Below are positions 1 to 7,833 of a stretch of DNA of 64,000 nt, in pieces (the stretch's first letter is position 1; each line of letters opens with the position of its first letter). The stretch is from positions 426,581 to 490,580 of the forward strand of contig ATMD01000001.1 in assembly GCA_001856825.1 (NCBI GenBank). Reading direction: 5' to 3'. The translations under genes were made by a program, and so were the position numbers. This DNA is from Thermoplasmatales archaeon I-plasma (GTDB lineage Archaea > Thermoplasmatota > Thermoplasmata > Thermoplasmatales > GCA-001856825). The notes under the pieces are model-generated. The model had not been told where the DNA came from. It made no database searches and saw nothing but the letters and a program-made list of their open reading frames with translations.

Positions 1-802
1 CATCGCCCATTCCATAGAAGTAGAGACCATTTTCAATTCTGTTCTCAACGTAATAGGTGCACTTCTCATCCTAAGCATCATAAATCAACAAGTTACTTTT
101 GTAAGCCTAACAAGTTTTCTCTTTGGCAGCATATCTGAGGCAATCGTTCTGGGCGGCGTCATTGGAATCGTCTGGCTTATAGTTTTAAAGCAGGCATCCG
201 CCCCTCACTATTATATTGCAACCATTGCGGTTCTCTTCGTTATCTGGGGGGTTTCTGACTATATAGGTGCATCTGCAATACTTGCGGTATTTATCTTCTC
301 CATTATAATAGCGAACTCCCTTACCATATCTAAAATAGTCAAAATATCTGGAACTATAGACACCTCCCAGCTGAATTTCTTTAATCAGGAAATTACATTC
401 ATTGTACTGACTATATTCTATGTGTACATCGGTATTCTTGTCAATATATTCGATTTCAGGGCACTTCTGCTGGCTTCCGTCTTTATTACTGCACTAGTTG
501 CAATTCGATTCCTGGAAATATTCACTTTGAATGGAACGACCAAGTGGTTCGGTAAGGATACCTTGCTTGTATCGTCCTTCGTACATAGGGGGCCCACAGT
601 CATAGTTCTCCTGGGCATTGTTCTCGCCTCAGACCCTTCAATTTTCAGCAATTACGGCAACACGATATTCTACGTGGTAATACTCAGCATTCTTGTAGGC
701 TCAATTGGATTTGCTGCGATAACCAGAAGATATTCGACTAGCACAGTGCCAACACAAACTGTGCCTGCAGAACAAACATCTACGGATGTGAAACCTCCGT
801 AG
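1..802 (+). CDS. CPA1-family Na+/H+ (cation:proton) antiporter, C-terminal part
   Basis: The reading frame is open from the first codon of the window (base 2) to the TAG at 800-802, so this is the last ~266 residues of a gene that starts upstream. It is a polytopic membrane protein with about seven hydrophobic segments. The segment ETIFNSVLNVIGALL resembles the conserved E(S/T)xFND helix of NhaP-type CPA1 exchangers, and HRGPTVIVLLGIVLASDP resembles their later RGP/RGL helix. Family members exchange protons for Na+ or K+ across the cytoplasmic membrane, which suits pH homeostasis in an acidophile. The short hydrophilic tail is Thr/Pro-rich. The family call is by motif only. Ion specificity cannot be read from this fragment. 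Confidence 0.72.
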   Translation, partial: IAHSIEVETIFNSVLNVIGALLILSIINQQVTFVSLTSFLFGSISEAIVLGGVIGIVWLIVLKQASAPHYYIATIAVLFVIWGVSDYIGASAILAVFIFSIIIANSLTISKIVKISGTIDTSQLNFFNQEITFIVLTIFYVYIGILVNIFDFRALLLASVFITALVAIRFLEIFTLNGTTKWFGKDTLLVSSFVHRGPTVIVLLGIVLASDPSIFSNYGNTIFYVVILSILVGSIGFAAITRRYSTSTVPTQTVPAEQTSTDVKPP

Positions 803-1044
803 TAAATTCAATATGACGCGTTTAGTCTGATATCAATTGTCGACGTACTTCATTAAAGATTCTATGTGCTGTCTCCACAATGAAATGAAGTGGCATCAAC
901 TTTAAGGCATTGGTTTGGCCACAATTTGTCCGGGGGTTAAACGAACCAGGTTGTGGGTAAATATGTAAGAAGACCAAAGAGGAAAAGGGTATTGGCTTTA
1001 ACTGATCGGCAATCAGTTCATTGTAAATATGGGTCAGTGCAATC
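803..1044. other. Intergenic region between convergent genes
   Basis: This 240-bp stretch separates the antiporter from the ABC permease, whose 3' ends face each other. I see no ORF with coding character, no tRNA and no strong hairpin. Confidence 0.5.
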
Positions 1045-2145
1045 TCATTTCTGCTTCCAGCTGAATAATTTCACTGCTATCGCGAACAGTATTGCCGATC
1101 CCAATAATAGCCAGACAATCTGAATGGCTACTGTAGAGATGTTCCCATAGTCCAATACAGAGATGAGTGAATTTATGAAGTAAGTGAGGGGCAGGAACTT
1201 TGAGATGGTTACCAGGTATGCAGGGGCGAAGGTTAACGGGAAGAATACTCCTGACAGGAACATCATGGGGAACATTACCAGGTTGCCGACAACAGAAACC
1301 GTTTCCTCATTATCTGATACTAGACCTGCTAGTATTCCTACGCTTGTGAAGAAGAATAGCCCTCCAAAAATAATCAATGCAGACGTAAGGATAGTTTCAA
1401 CGTTCAGTGTGAGTGAAGCGCCAAATACGTATATTCCAATAGCAACGAGTATCACATCCGAAAGTACGAGCATTAGGAACGAGAACAGCATGTTCGCAGT
1501 TATCCATTCTGATTTTGTCAGACCGCTGAAGGATAGCTGCCTAAATAATCTCTCCCTCCTGTAGTTTGGGACGGTATAGACCATGTTGAACATCGTGCTC
1601 AGTACAGTGAAACCGATAAGACCTGGAACGTAGTAATCAATTGTCTTGCCCGTGTTACCTATGGCGACTTGCGACGAAAGGACAAGTTTCTGAGTCGTGT
1701 TGCTTGCCCTGAAGTTTATTTGGGTAAGTATGCCGTTGAGTGTCTGGTAGTCAGCGCTTGCAACAGTGGGGTTTGTGTGTCCCTTAAGTACAACGAATCC
1801 CAATCCACCAGAGTACAGGTTAGAAGTGAAGTTAGATGGTATAAGCAGGGCAGCCTGGACTGAATTGGCAGCAATGTAGTTAGACAGGTTTTCATTCTGT
1901 GGAATCAGTTGTACCTTGAAAAGACCAGAGCTGTTTATTGCATCTACCACTCCCCATGATACGGAGGAAGGGCTTTCATTTTGGATCACAAGGGTGGATG
2001 GGGAGTATGATGAACCAGAGAATATTGCGCCGAAGAGAAGTATCAATATTATTGGGAATGCAATCTGAAAGAAAAGTGCAGATCTTGACCTCAGGTATGA
2101 CCTAGCATGAAGGGAAAAATATGCACTTACTCTACTCAGTTTCAT
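1045..2145 (-). CDS. ABC-2 type transporter permease
   Basis: This is the membrane subunit of an ABC-2 exporter, 366 aa from the preferred ATG. It has one N-terminal hydrophobic helix (FFQIAFPIILILLFGAIF), an extracytoplasmic loop of about 140 residues rich in N-x-S/T sequons, then five C-terminal membrane helices. This is the layout of drug- or lipid-export permeases of the YhhJ/DrrB type. An in-frame TTG lies six codons upstream. The ATG at 2145 is preferred because GGGGAG and AGGAAG lie just before it. The start overlaps the end of the ATPase gene by 14 nt, so translation is probably coupled and the two products form one transporter. The substrate is unknown. Confidence 0.85.
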   Translation of the reverse strand: MKLSRVSAYFSLHARSYLRSRSALFFQIAFPIILILLFGAIFSGSSYSPSTLVIQNESPSSVSWGVVDAINSSGLFKVQLIPQNENLSNYIAANSVQAALLIPSNFTSNLYSGGLGFVVLKGHTNPTVASADYQTLNGILTQINFRASNTTQKLVLSSQVAIGNTGKTIDYYVPGLIGFTVLSTMFNMVYTVPNYRRERLFRQLSFSGLTKSEWITANMLFSFLMLVLSDVILVAIGIYVFGASLTLNVETILTSALIIFGGLFFFTSVGILAGLVSDNEETVSVVGNLVMFPMMFLSGVFFPLTFAPAYLVTISKFLPLTYFINSLISVLDYGNISTVAIQIVWLLLGSAILFAIAVKLFSWKQK

Positions 2146-3046
2146 CTTCCTCGATCTCCCCAACCATTCTTATGAAAACATCCTCCAGGCTTTCTCTCTT
2201 CAGCGTAAAATCTTCGAACTTTGTCTTATGTTCAGACAAGTAATTTATTATGCTTGTTGCATCCCTTATGTTCTTCAAACGAAGCTTGATGTATGAACCG
2301 TCCCTCTCGAACTGGAATCCTCCTTCGGCCAAATCCTTCTCCACCTGTCCGTCCCCCCTGATAATGAGATTGTCATCCTCGTGATGTCTTTCGACTATCT
2401 CCATTGGGGTGCCTGAATCTATTATCTTGCCCTTATTCATGATTGCAACCCTGTCAGCTAGGAGCTCCGCTTCTTCCAGATAATGGGTTGTCAGGAGGAT
2501 GCTCTTCCCGCGTTCCTTCAGCGTCTTTATAACATTCCATATGTTCCTCCTTGCTCTTGGGTCCAGACCCGACGTTGGTTCATCAAGGAAGAGGACTTCA
2601 GGATCGTTCACCAGAGAGAGCGCAAGGCCAAGTTTCTGTTTTTGACCTCCAGAGAGTTTCTGGAATGGTGTTGTTGCCTTATCACCCAGCTCTACCATCT
2701 CCAATATTTCCTGAATGTCGCCAGATGCCCTTAGGGTGTGCTTGTAGAATGTAAGCGCTTCCTTTGGCGTGCTGTTGTAAATGAAAGAGAAATCCTGTGG
2801 TAGAATTCCAAGCTTGAATGTCAGTGTTCTACTTTTTTCCGGATCCTCGTTCAGAACCCTAACGTCTCCTGACGTCCTGTTCCTCACGCCTTCAAGAATT
2901 TCAACCGTAGTTGTCTTTCCTGCACCGTTTGGGCCCAGTAGACTGAATACCTCCCCCCTCTTTATGGAGAATGAGATTCCATCAACTGCGCGAAGGTCTG
3001 AATAACTCTTGACAAGGTTGGATACGTCAATAACTGTTTCAGGCAT
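2132..3046 (-). CDS. ABC transporter ATP-binding protein (DrrA-like)
   Basis: This is the nucleotide-binding subunit that powers the neighbouring ABC-2 permease (304 aa). Walker A is GPNGAGKT (about residues 38-45), the signature is LSGGQKQKL, Walker B is VLFLDEPTSGLD, and the switch histidine is in LLTTHYLEEA. A C-terminal extension of about 80 residues after the core is typical of the DrrA/CcmA-like group. An in-frame TTG exists seven codons upstream, but the ATG at 3046 lies 25 nt from the centre of a good TATA element (CTTAAATATTT) and would be the first codon of a leaderless message. It is the first gene of a two-gene operon. Confidence 0.9.
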   Translation of the reverse strand: MPETVIDVSNLVKSYSDLRAVDGISFSIKRGEVFSLLGPNGAGKTTTVEILEGVRNRTSGDVRVLNEDPEKSRTLTFKLGILPQDFSFIYNSTPKEALTFYKHTLRASGDIQEILEMVELGDKATTPFQKLSGGQKQKLGLALSLVNDPEVLFLDEPTSGLDPRARRNIWNVIKTLKERGKSILLTTHYLEEAELLADRVAIMNKGKIIDSGTPMEIVERHHEDDNLIIRGDGQVEKDLAEGGFQFERDGSYIKLRLKNIRDATSIINYLSEHKTKFEDFTLKRESLEDVFIRMVGEIEEDETE

Positions 3047-3065
3047 CTGCCACTTCAGTAGACTC

Positions 3066-3076
3066 AAATATTTAAG
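3066..3076 (-). promoter_or_regulatory. TATA box for the ABC ATPase/permease operon
   Basis: CTTAAATATTT on the minus strand is centred 25 nt upstream of the ATG at 3046. This is the spacing expected for a leaderless archaeal transcript. Confidence 0.6.
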
Positions 3077-3141
3077 TACTCTTTATTTGATTCCGTTGGC
3101 CCTCCCAAGGTCTTGGGAAATATCATTAAATTTTAGGGATA

Positions 3142-3837
3142 CTACGCTCTCACGGAAAGTCCTTCCCAGAACTCCTTCTCCGAGTCAAGCATACCTGATG
3201 CACCCTTCGTGAATTTCTCCCTCGCAACTCTATCATTGATGTGCTCCCCAAGAACGTTTGCCATTTCTTCCTCGTGGTGTTCCTCAAGTTCCCTGTGGAA
3301 TGTGAAATATTCTATGTCCATCGACCTCAGGTTTGGGAATTTCATTCTTGCCTTCTCCAGGCCTGGTAGAAGTTTATCCCACATGGGAATTGCCATATTC
3401 TCAAGTCCATATTCTGCCCCAAGGGCGGTGAAATGGTCGCTCGAGAAGTATTCCCTCATCTTGTCAAGCCACTGCTTCGTACTGGGCAGCTGCTTTCTGA
3501 AGATTAGCTCCTCGGGAGAGATACCGATGCTTCTCAGATACTTCCTGTAAAGCAATTCGTGTCTTTTCTTTGGATCCATATCCCCTAACTCGGAAACTAG
3601 TATTCTTGTCAGGGACTCTGCGTCATTCTCATTAGGCGTGTTCACCAGAAGGACAGATAGTATTGAAACCCACTCCCTGGTGAAATGATAGAATTCTACT
3701 GAGAAGTTCATGAACTCATCGTAGCTGATGTCACCCCTCGCGAATCTGTCGATGAATTCGTTGTTTGTTGCCGGGTGTTTTTTTACCATTGAGTATATTT
3801 CCTGGTAGAACGAGTTTTCGGCATTTTTAAGTGCCAT
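3142..3837 (-). CDS. Haem-oxygenase-like di-iron protein (TenA/PqqC/CADD-type fold)
   Basis: This is an all-helical, soluble protein of 231 aa. It resembles the iron-containing haem-oxygenase-like proteins (TenA/PqqC superfamily, CADD/UndA-like branch). Candidate metal ligands are E83 (SELGD), H93, E142 or E146 (GAEYGLEN), H181, E185 and H188. The last three form the H-x3-(D/E)-x2-H pattern of CADD-like oxidases, followed by an acidic HHEEE stretch. Relatives do oxidative chemistry such as self-sacrificing pABA synthesis or fatty-acid decarboxylation. No substrate can be assigned here. The gene is transcribed alone from a leaderless promoter. The fold is fairly confident. The di-iron role is an inference from ligand spacing. 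Confidence 0.7.
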   Translation of the reverse strand: MALKNAENSFYQEIYSMVKKHPATNNEFIDRFARGDISYDEFMNFSVEFYHFTREWVSILSVLLVNTPNENDAESLTRILVSELGDMDPKKRHELLYRKYLRSIGISPEELIFRKQLPSTKQWLDKMREYFSSDHFTALGAEYGLENMAIPMWDKLLPGLEKARMKFPNLRSMDIEYFTFHRELEEHHEEEMANVLGEHINDRVAREKFTKGASGMLDSEKEFWEGLSVRA

Positions 3838-3855
3838 ATTAAAGTTAAAGGAAAA

Positions 3856-3867
3856 CTAAATTTAAAC
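3856..3867 (-). promoter_or_regulatory. TATA box for the haem-oxygenase-like gene
   Basis: GTTTAAATTTAG on the minus strand is centred 25 nt upstream of the ATG at 3837, so the transcript is probably leaderless. Confidence 0.6.
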
Positions 3868-3923
3868 TTTTTCAAAGTAGCTGCGGGTATTACAGTATTT
3901 CCATCGCAAAGGGTATGGTACCC

Positions 3924-4637
3924 TTAGAGGCCTATTCCAGAATCAACGTTTATTGACTGGCCATTAATTCCGACGGATAGGTCGCTGAGGAGGAACAATG
4001 CAACGTACGCTACCTCCAGCGTTGATACATCCTTTCTTCCGTCAAGCCCCTTGAAATTGAACGGAAGAAGATCCTCTATTTCCTTCGTTGCGTCAACGCT
4101 GCCGGGCATCAGGGCATTGACCCTAATATTCCTCTTTCTGAGCATTGATGCAAGCTTCCTTGTCATCTCTTCAACGCCCCTCTTAGAGACTGCATATTCA
4201 AGCGAACTGAAGCGGAATATCGCGGGGGATGCACCCACATTAACAATGCTTCCACCGCTCTCCATCAATGGAGATATGGCCTCTACTGTATTGATTGAGG
4301 ATACAACATTCCGATTGAATGATTCTAATGCGTCCTTTCCGTGGAACTCTTCGCTTTTTGGCGAATATAGACCGTGATTATTGTAAAGGAAGTTGATCTT
4401 TCCAAACTTCCCCTTAAGGAAATTACCTATTGTTGCTAGGGAAGATGGGTCTGTTGAATCACCTTTCATTAATATGAGATTTTCGTGTTTAATGTCCGGC
4501 TTATTCCCGCTCCTCGAAAATGCAACAACAGTTGCCCCTTTCTCAAGGAGAAGCTTCGCTACTGCCTTGCCCTGTCCGTTTCCTGCACCTGAAATGAGTC
4601 CAACCTTGCCTTCAAAAGATTTTGCGAAATAATCCAT
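3924..4637 (-). CDS. Short-chain dehydrogenase/reductase (SDR family)
   Basis: This is a classical SDR of 237 aa, a cytoplasmic NAD(P)-dependent oxidoreductase. The Rossmann glycine motif is G17-x3-G21-x-G23 near the N-terminus. NNHG (the usual NNAG) follows at about residue 86, the catalytic region has S137 and Y148-x3-K152, and the C-terminus has the usual GQSINVDSG-type ending. Residue R41 after the second strand (AFSRSG) is compatible with NADP preference. The substrate cannot be inferred. The gene is monocistronic. A weak TATA-like CCTTAAGG lies about 25 nt upstream of the start. Confidence 0.88.
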   Translation of the reverse strand: MDYFAKSFEGKVGLISGAGNGQGKAVAKLLLEKGATVVAFSRSGNKPDIKHENLILMKGDSTDPSSLATIGNFLKGKFGKINFLYNNHGLYSPKSEEFHGKDALESFNRNVVSSINTVEAISPLMESGGSIVNVGASPAIFRFSSLEYAVSKRGVEEMTRKLASMLRKRNIRVNALMPGSVDATKEIEDLLPFNFKGLDGRKDVSTLEVAYVALFLLSDLSVGINGQSINVDSGIGL

Positions 4638-4715
4638 GCCTGCCTATCGTAAAAGTGCCTTAAGGTTTTTTCTCTGGAAATCTGATGGAGATATAGGACT
4701 TATCAGGCACTTCTT

Positions 4716-6362
4716 CTATTCCCCAAATATCACCCTTCTATAGATTGCAAGTGCTATTCCCGAGAATATCAGGACAGTTCCAAGTGCCATGCCAACTACC
4801 ATTGCATCTGACGTAGGATTCAGCTTCAGTGAAAGTCCTAGAAGAACCCAGGACATAAGCGTCAGCAGCCCTATTGAAACATAAGCTCCAAGCGGTATCT
4901 TGTTCAGCTTCTTGTCTGGAAGTTGCTCAGCAGTTCTTGCTGTACCGATTGCAAGGAATCCAAGAGCAGTTCCTGATATGGCAACCTTGCCGAGTGCTAG
5001 CACGGAGAAATGTGTTATGAAGTAAGTGAATGAATATCCAGTAAGAATGACGGTTATTACCAGTCCTATGATGAAAATGAAGAAGGATGTGGTTGTCGTC
5101 TTTCCGCCTATCTTCAGCTTACCTTTCTTCCAGAGCTTTGAGATACCGAAAATTGCGATGAACGTTATTATGGCAGGAGGAAGGAGCACAAGTGCTACTG
5201 TGGGGGAAGGGATGATCACTCCAGGCTCGAAAGCTCCCCACACGCTGAGGAGTATCAGGTATACTATGCTAATTATTCCTAGGGAGGTGGTAATGGGCCT
5301 GTCCAGAGGATGAAGGGAATTTCCGCTATCGAGGAACGGGATTAAGAGGAAATAGATCAGTGGGAGTAGGCCGAACACTATTGATGCATTGAGCGGCCCC
5401 ATGGCATTTGTGAACATGCCGAAGTCAACGGCCTTGTAAAGGAACAACAGGAACCAGGGAGGATATGCAGGAATAAGTGCTGCAGCAGCACTGGTGGGAG
5501 AAGGTCCTGGGAAAGGAGATATCAGAATAGGTGTGTTCGGGATGAGACCTACGAAGCTTGGTATAAGAATTATGAAGCCTATCGTGAGGAGGCCGAGTTC
5601 TACAAGATAAAGAAGGTTTGAAGGGTACCAGGGCTTCATTTCATGTGTTTCAGGCGTGGTGGCAGGTGCCTTGTACTTGCTGATTTTAGAAGATGGAAGC
5701 ATTGTATTTGCCTCCGCAAGGTAGAAGTGGTACCCAAATAGAAGGGCAATCAATGCAGCCATTATTATATGATATCCAAGGAACTTCGAGAACAGGCTCG
5801 CGGCAGTACCATTCCCGAACCCTACCGCGGCTAGCCACTGTCCTATGCCTGGAATGAGGCTTGCAATGCCTCTCCCAACGTCTTGGGCATCGTATGAAAG
5901 GACGTCCCCAGTAAGAGAATAACCAAAGTATCCTGCCCCTATTGTCAGTGCGAGAAGTATGACGCCTATTATCCATTGCAGTTCCCTTGGCTTCTTGTAC
6001 GCACCAACAAAGTAATTCCTGAACATATGCACATATACCAGTATAATCATAGCATATGCTCCGTATAGGTGCGTTGAGAGAATGAGTTTCCCGAATGGAA
6101 CTGAATCAAGTATGTAGGTAGTGGACGTATATGGGCTGGATGGATTGTAGTAGAGAAGGAGTATGAGACCAGTCAGGACTTCGTATGTGAATGCGATGGT
6201 TATTAGGGCTCCTGTCCAGTACCATTTGCCACCCCATTTCCTCATGTAGTCTGGTGTTTTCCTGAGGGGTAATTTCTCCAGTTGTGTTCTGTCAATCAGC
6301 CACTCGCTTGCTCCGCTTCCCTTCAGTTTTGCCTTCTCAATTCTCTCTTTAATTGACGACAT
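4716..6362 (-). CDS. Cytochrome b subunit of a Rieske/cytochrome b complex
   Basis: This is the membrane subunit that oxidises quinol and carries two b haems (548 aa). The bis-histidine pairs have exact cytochrome b spacing: H98-x13-H112 and H198-x13-H212. The Qo-site motif is PPWF (301-304), replacing the usual PEWY, so the conserved glutamate is absent. The N-terminal four-helix core is followed by the PPWF-containing part and about four extra helices beyond residue 380, making it longer than a standard cytochrome b. It lies 9 nt downstream of the Rieske gene in one operon. No cytochrome c1 gene is adjacent, and the cox operon nearby supplies a cupredoxin as likely electron acceptor. Confidence 0.93.
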   Translation of the reverse strand: MSSIKERIEKAKLKGSGASEWLIDRTQLEKLPLRKTPDYMRKWGGKWYWTGALITIAFTYEVLTGLILLLYYNPSSPYTSTTYILDSVPFGKLILSTHLYGAYAMIILVYVHMFRNYFVGAYKKPRELQWIIGVILLALTIGAGYFGYSLTGDVLSYDAQDVGRGIASLIPGIGQWLAAVGFGNGTAASLFSKFLGYHIIMAALIALLFGYHFYLAEANTMLPSSKISKYKAPATTPETHEMKPWYPSNLLYLVELGLLTIGFIILIPSFVGLIPNTPILISPFPGPSPTSAAAALIPAYPPWFLLFLYKAVDFGMFTNAMGPLNASIVFGLLPLIYFLLIPFLDSGNSLHPLDRPITTSLGIISIVYLILLSVWGAFEPGVIIPSPTVALVLLPPAIITFIAIFGISKLWKKGKLKIGGKTTTTSFFIFIIGLVITVILTGYSFTYFITHFSVLALGKVAISGTALGFLAIGTARTAEQLPDKKLNKIPLGAYVSIGLLTLMSWVLLGLSLKLNPTSDAMVVGMALGTVLIFSGIALAIYRRVIFGE

Positions 6363-6371
6363 TTATTAACC

Positions 6372-7097
6372 TCATATCGTAAACGGGTTTCCAAGATTGG
6401 TAACTTCAGTTGTTGTGCCTGGTATCGGCGACTCACCAGTAAGGTCCGAAGCCCTTCCATATATAGTCGGGCCTACCATATTTGAAACATAAAGTTCATC
6501 TGTGGTGGAATCCCAGACAAGCTTAACCATTGGAAGAGGGTGCGTGGTTGGGCCAGTCAGCACTGCGGCTCCGGCTGTCGGATCGTAAGTACTTCCGTGG
6601 CACAGGCAGTGAAAGACTCCTGTGTAGGTCTTCCCCTGCAGAGTTATTGATTCCACCCCATTCGGATAGAATCTCAGTTCTGGAAAGATGCAACCAAGAT
6701 GTTGGCAGATGCCGCTGAATGCTACTATTGACCCATACTTCCCTACTCCAGCATATGATTCGTACGTAGTACCATCCGCCGGAATCGTCACCTTTGTTGC
6801 TGGAATATTTATGGGGTTCCCACTTGCATCACCAAGATTTACTATGTTGTTGGGCGTACTTTGGAGCGGATAGTTGAACTGCATTGCAGAAGGATTGTTA
6901 ACAGCCAGGTTCGAGGCAAGGATCGGGCTTCCTGAAGAGTCAACAAGTTGAAGATTTGGGAAGCTGGAAATGCCAAGTGCGGGTGGAGCCAATGCACGTA
7001 CAACAACCCCCAGCGAGAGACCTGCCCCCGCAACGATAGACGCGGTAACCATAAGCTTCAGGAAATTTCGCTTATTTTCATCTATCCCCTCATTCAT
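6372..7097 (-). CDS. Rieske iron-sulfur protein
   Basis: This is the [2Fe-2S] subunit that takes the first electron from quinol in the bc-type complex (241 aa). Cluster ligands are C131 and H133 (CQHLGC) and C164 and H167 (CLCHGS). C136 and C166 would form the usual stabilising disulfide. The N-terminus has NKRNFLK followed by a hydrophobic helix (about residues 15-38), a membrane anchor resembling a Tat-type signal but with only one arginine. The extended loop between the two ligand motifs (about 27 residues) fits archaeal SoxF/SoxL-like Rieske proteins. It is the promoter-proximal gene of the Rieske-cytochrome b operon, leaderless by TATA position. Confidence 0.94.
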   Translation of the reverse strand: MNEGIDENKRNFLKLMVTASIVAGAGLSLGVVVRALAPPALGISSFPNLQLVDSSGSPILASNLAVNNPSAMQFNYPLQSTPNNIVNLGDASGNPINIPATKVTIPADGTTYESYAGVGKYGSIVAFSGICQHLGCIFPELRFYPNGVESITLQGKTYTGVFHCLCHGSTYDPTAGAAVLTGPTTHPLPMVKLVWDSTTDELYVSNMVGPTIYGRASDLTGESPIPGTTTEVTNLGNPFTI

Positions 7098-7117
7098 TTG
7101 ATTTCCAAATTAAGAAT

Positions 7118-7129
7118 ACTATTTTAACC
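7118..7129 (-). promoter_or_regulatory. TATA box for the Rieske-cytochrome b operon
   Basis: GGTTAAAATAGT on the minus strand is centred 26 nt upstream of the Rieske ATG. It lies only about 20 bp from the divergent promoter of the next gene. Confidence 0.6.
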
Positions 7130-7141
7130 TTTTTAGTAAAG

Positions 7142-7150
7142 TTATAAATT
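7142..7150 (+). promoter_or_regulatory. TATA box for the CPBP-like gene
   Basis: TTATAAATT is centred 25 nt upstream of the GTG at 7171. It supports that GTG as a leaderless start over the ATG codons at 7201 and 7204. Confidence 0.55.
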
Positions 7151-7170
7151 TTAGGTATGACTAAGGAAAG

Positions 7171-7782
7171 GTGTCCCGTCTAGGACTTACTGTTCTTTCA
7201 ATGATGTTTGTCATCTTTTTTGCGCTGAGCTACACGTTCAGCCTGACGGGCAACAGCTCCTTCTATTGGGCCAGTGTTTTGTTTGGCATTCTCACGATTC
7301 CAGCGGCCGCAGCACTTAATGGTAAAGAGATGATGCAAGATTTTTCTGTGTCGGTGCTTTACTTTATAACGCTAATCTCTGTATTGGTGGCGCTCACTTT
7401 TTTCATTTCCATTGTTGACTATAGATGGGGCACCACTATACCCCTGATATTTATAACTCCAGTAATTGTCGAGGAATTTAATTTCAGATATCTCCTACAG
7501 CGTGTCTTCCTCAAGAAGTTTTCACCCTATATTGCATTGTCTCTTCAGGCAGTTCTATATTCACTGTACTATGCAAGGTATGCAATAGCAGCAGGAGGGG
7601 TTGCCTATCCTTTTCCTTACAACATCGTTCTCGTAACATCGATGTTCGGAATGGGTCTTGTTTACGGAATTCTTGCAAAGCTCTCAAAAAACTTCTTCCT
7701 TCCTGCAACCGTTCATCTCATTCTCTGGTCACTTTTTCCCTGGCTGCCAGCTGCAATTGCCTCTACAATTCTTCCGGCGTGA
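7171..7782 (+). CDS. CPBP (CAAX/Abi-type) intramembrane protease-like protein
   Basis: This is a six-to-seven-helix membrane protein of 203 aa. VEEFNFRYL contains the EExxxR signature of the CPBP family (E101, E102, R106), and H182 in PATVHLILW matches the last conserved histidine. The second family histidine (FxxxH) is missing: the equivalent stretch reads YSLYY, and the usual Asn/Asp after H182 is Trp. The protein may therefore be a non-proteolytic relative. It is divergent from the Rieske operon and lies 51 bp before a NapH-like gene on the same strand, so it may have a respiratory role, but that is only context. Start chosen from the TATA spacing. Confidence 0.68.
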   Translation: MSRLGLTVLSMMFVIFFALSYTFSLTGNSSFYWASVLFGILTIPAAAALNGKEMMQDFSVSVLYFITLISVLVALTFFISIVDYRWGTTIPLIFITPVIVEEFNFRYLLQRVFLKKFSPYIALSLQAVLYSLYYARYAIAAGGVAYPFPYNIVLVTSMFGMGLVYGILAKLSKNFFLPATVHLILWSLFPWLPAAIASTILPA

Positions 7783-7803
7783 TGAATGTCAGCAGTGACG
7801 GAA

Positions 7804-7812
7804 TTTTATAAT
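7804..7812 (+). promoter_or_regulatory. TATA box for the NapH-like gene
   Basis: TTTATAATA is centred 26 nt upstream of the ATG at 7834, indicating its own leaderless transcript, separate from the gene before it. Confidence 0.6.
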
Positions 7813-7833
7813 AGAATCTAACATTGCTCCTCA

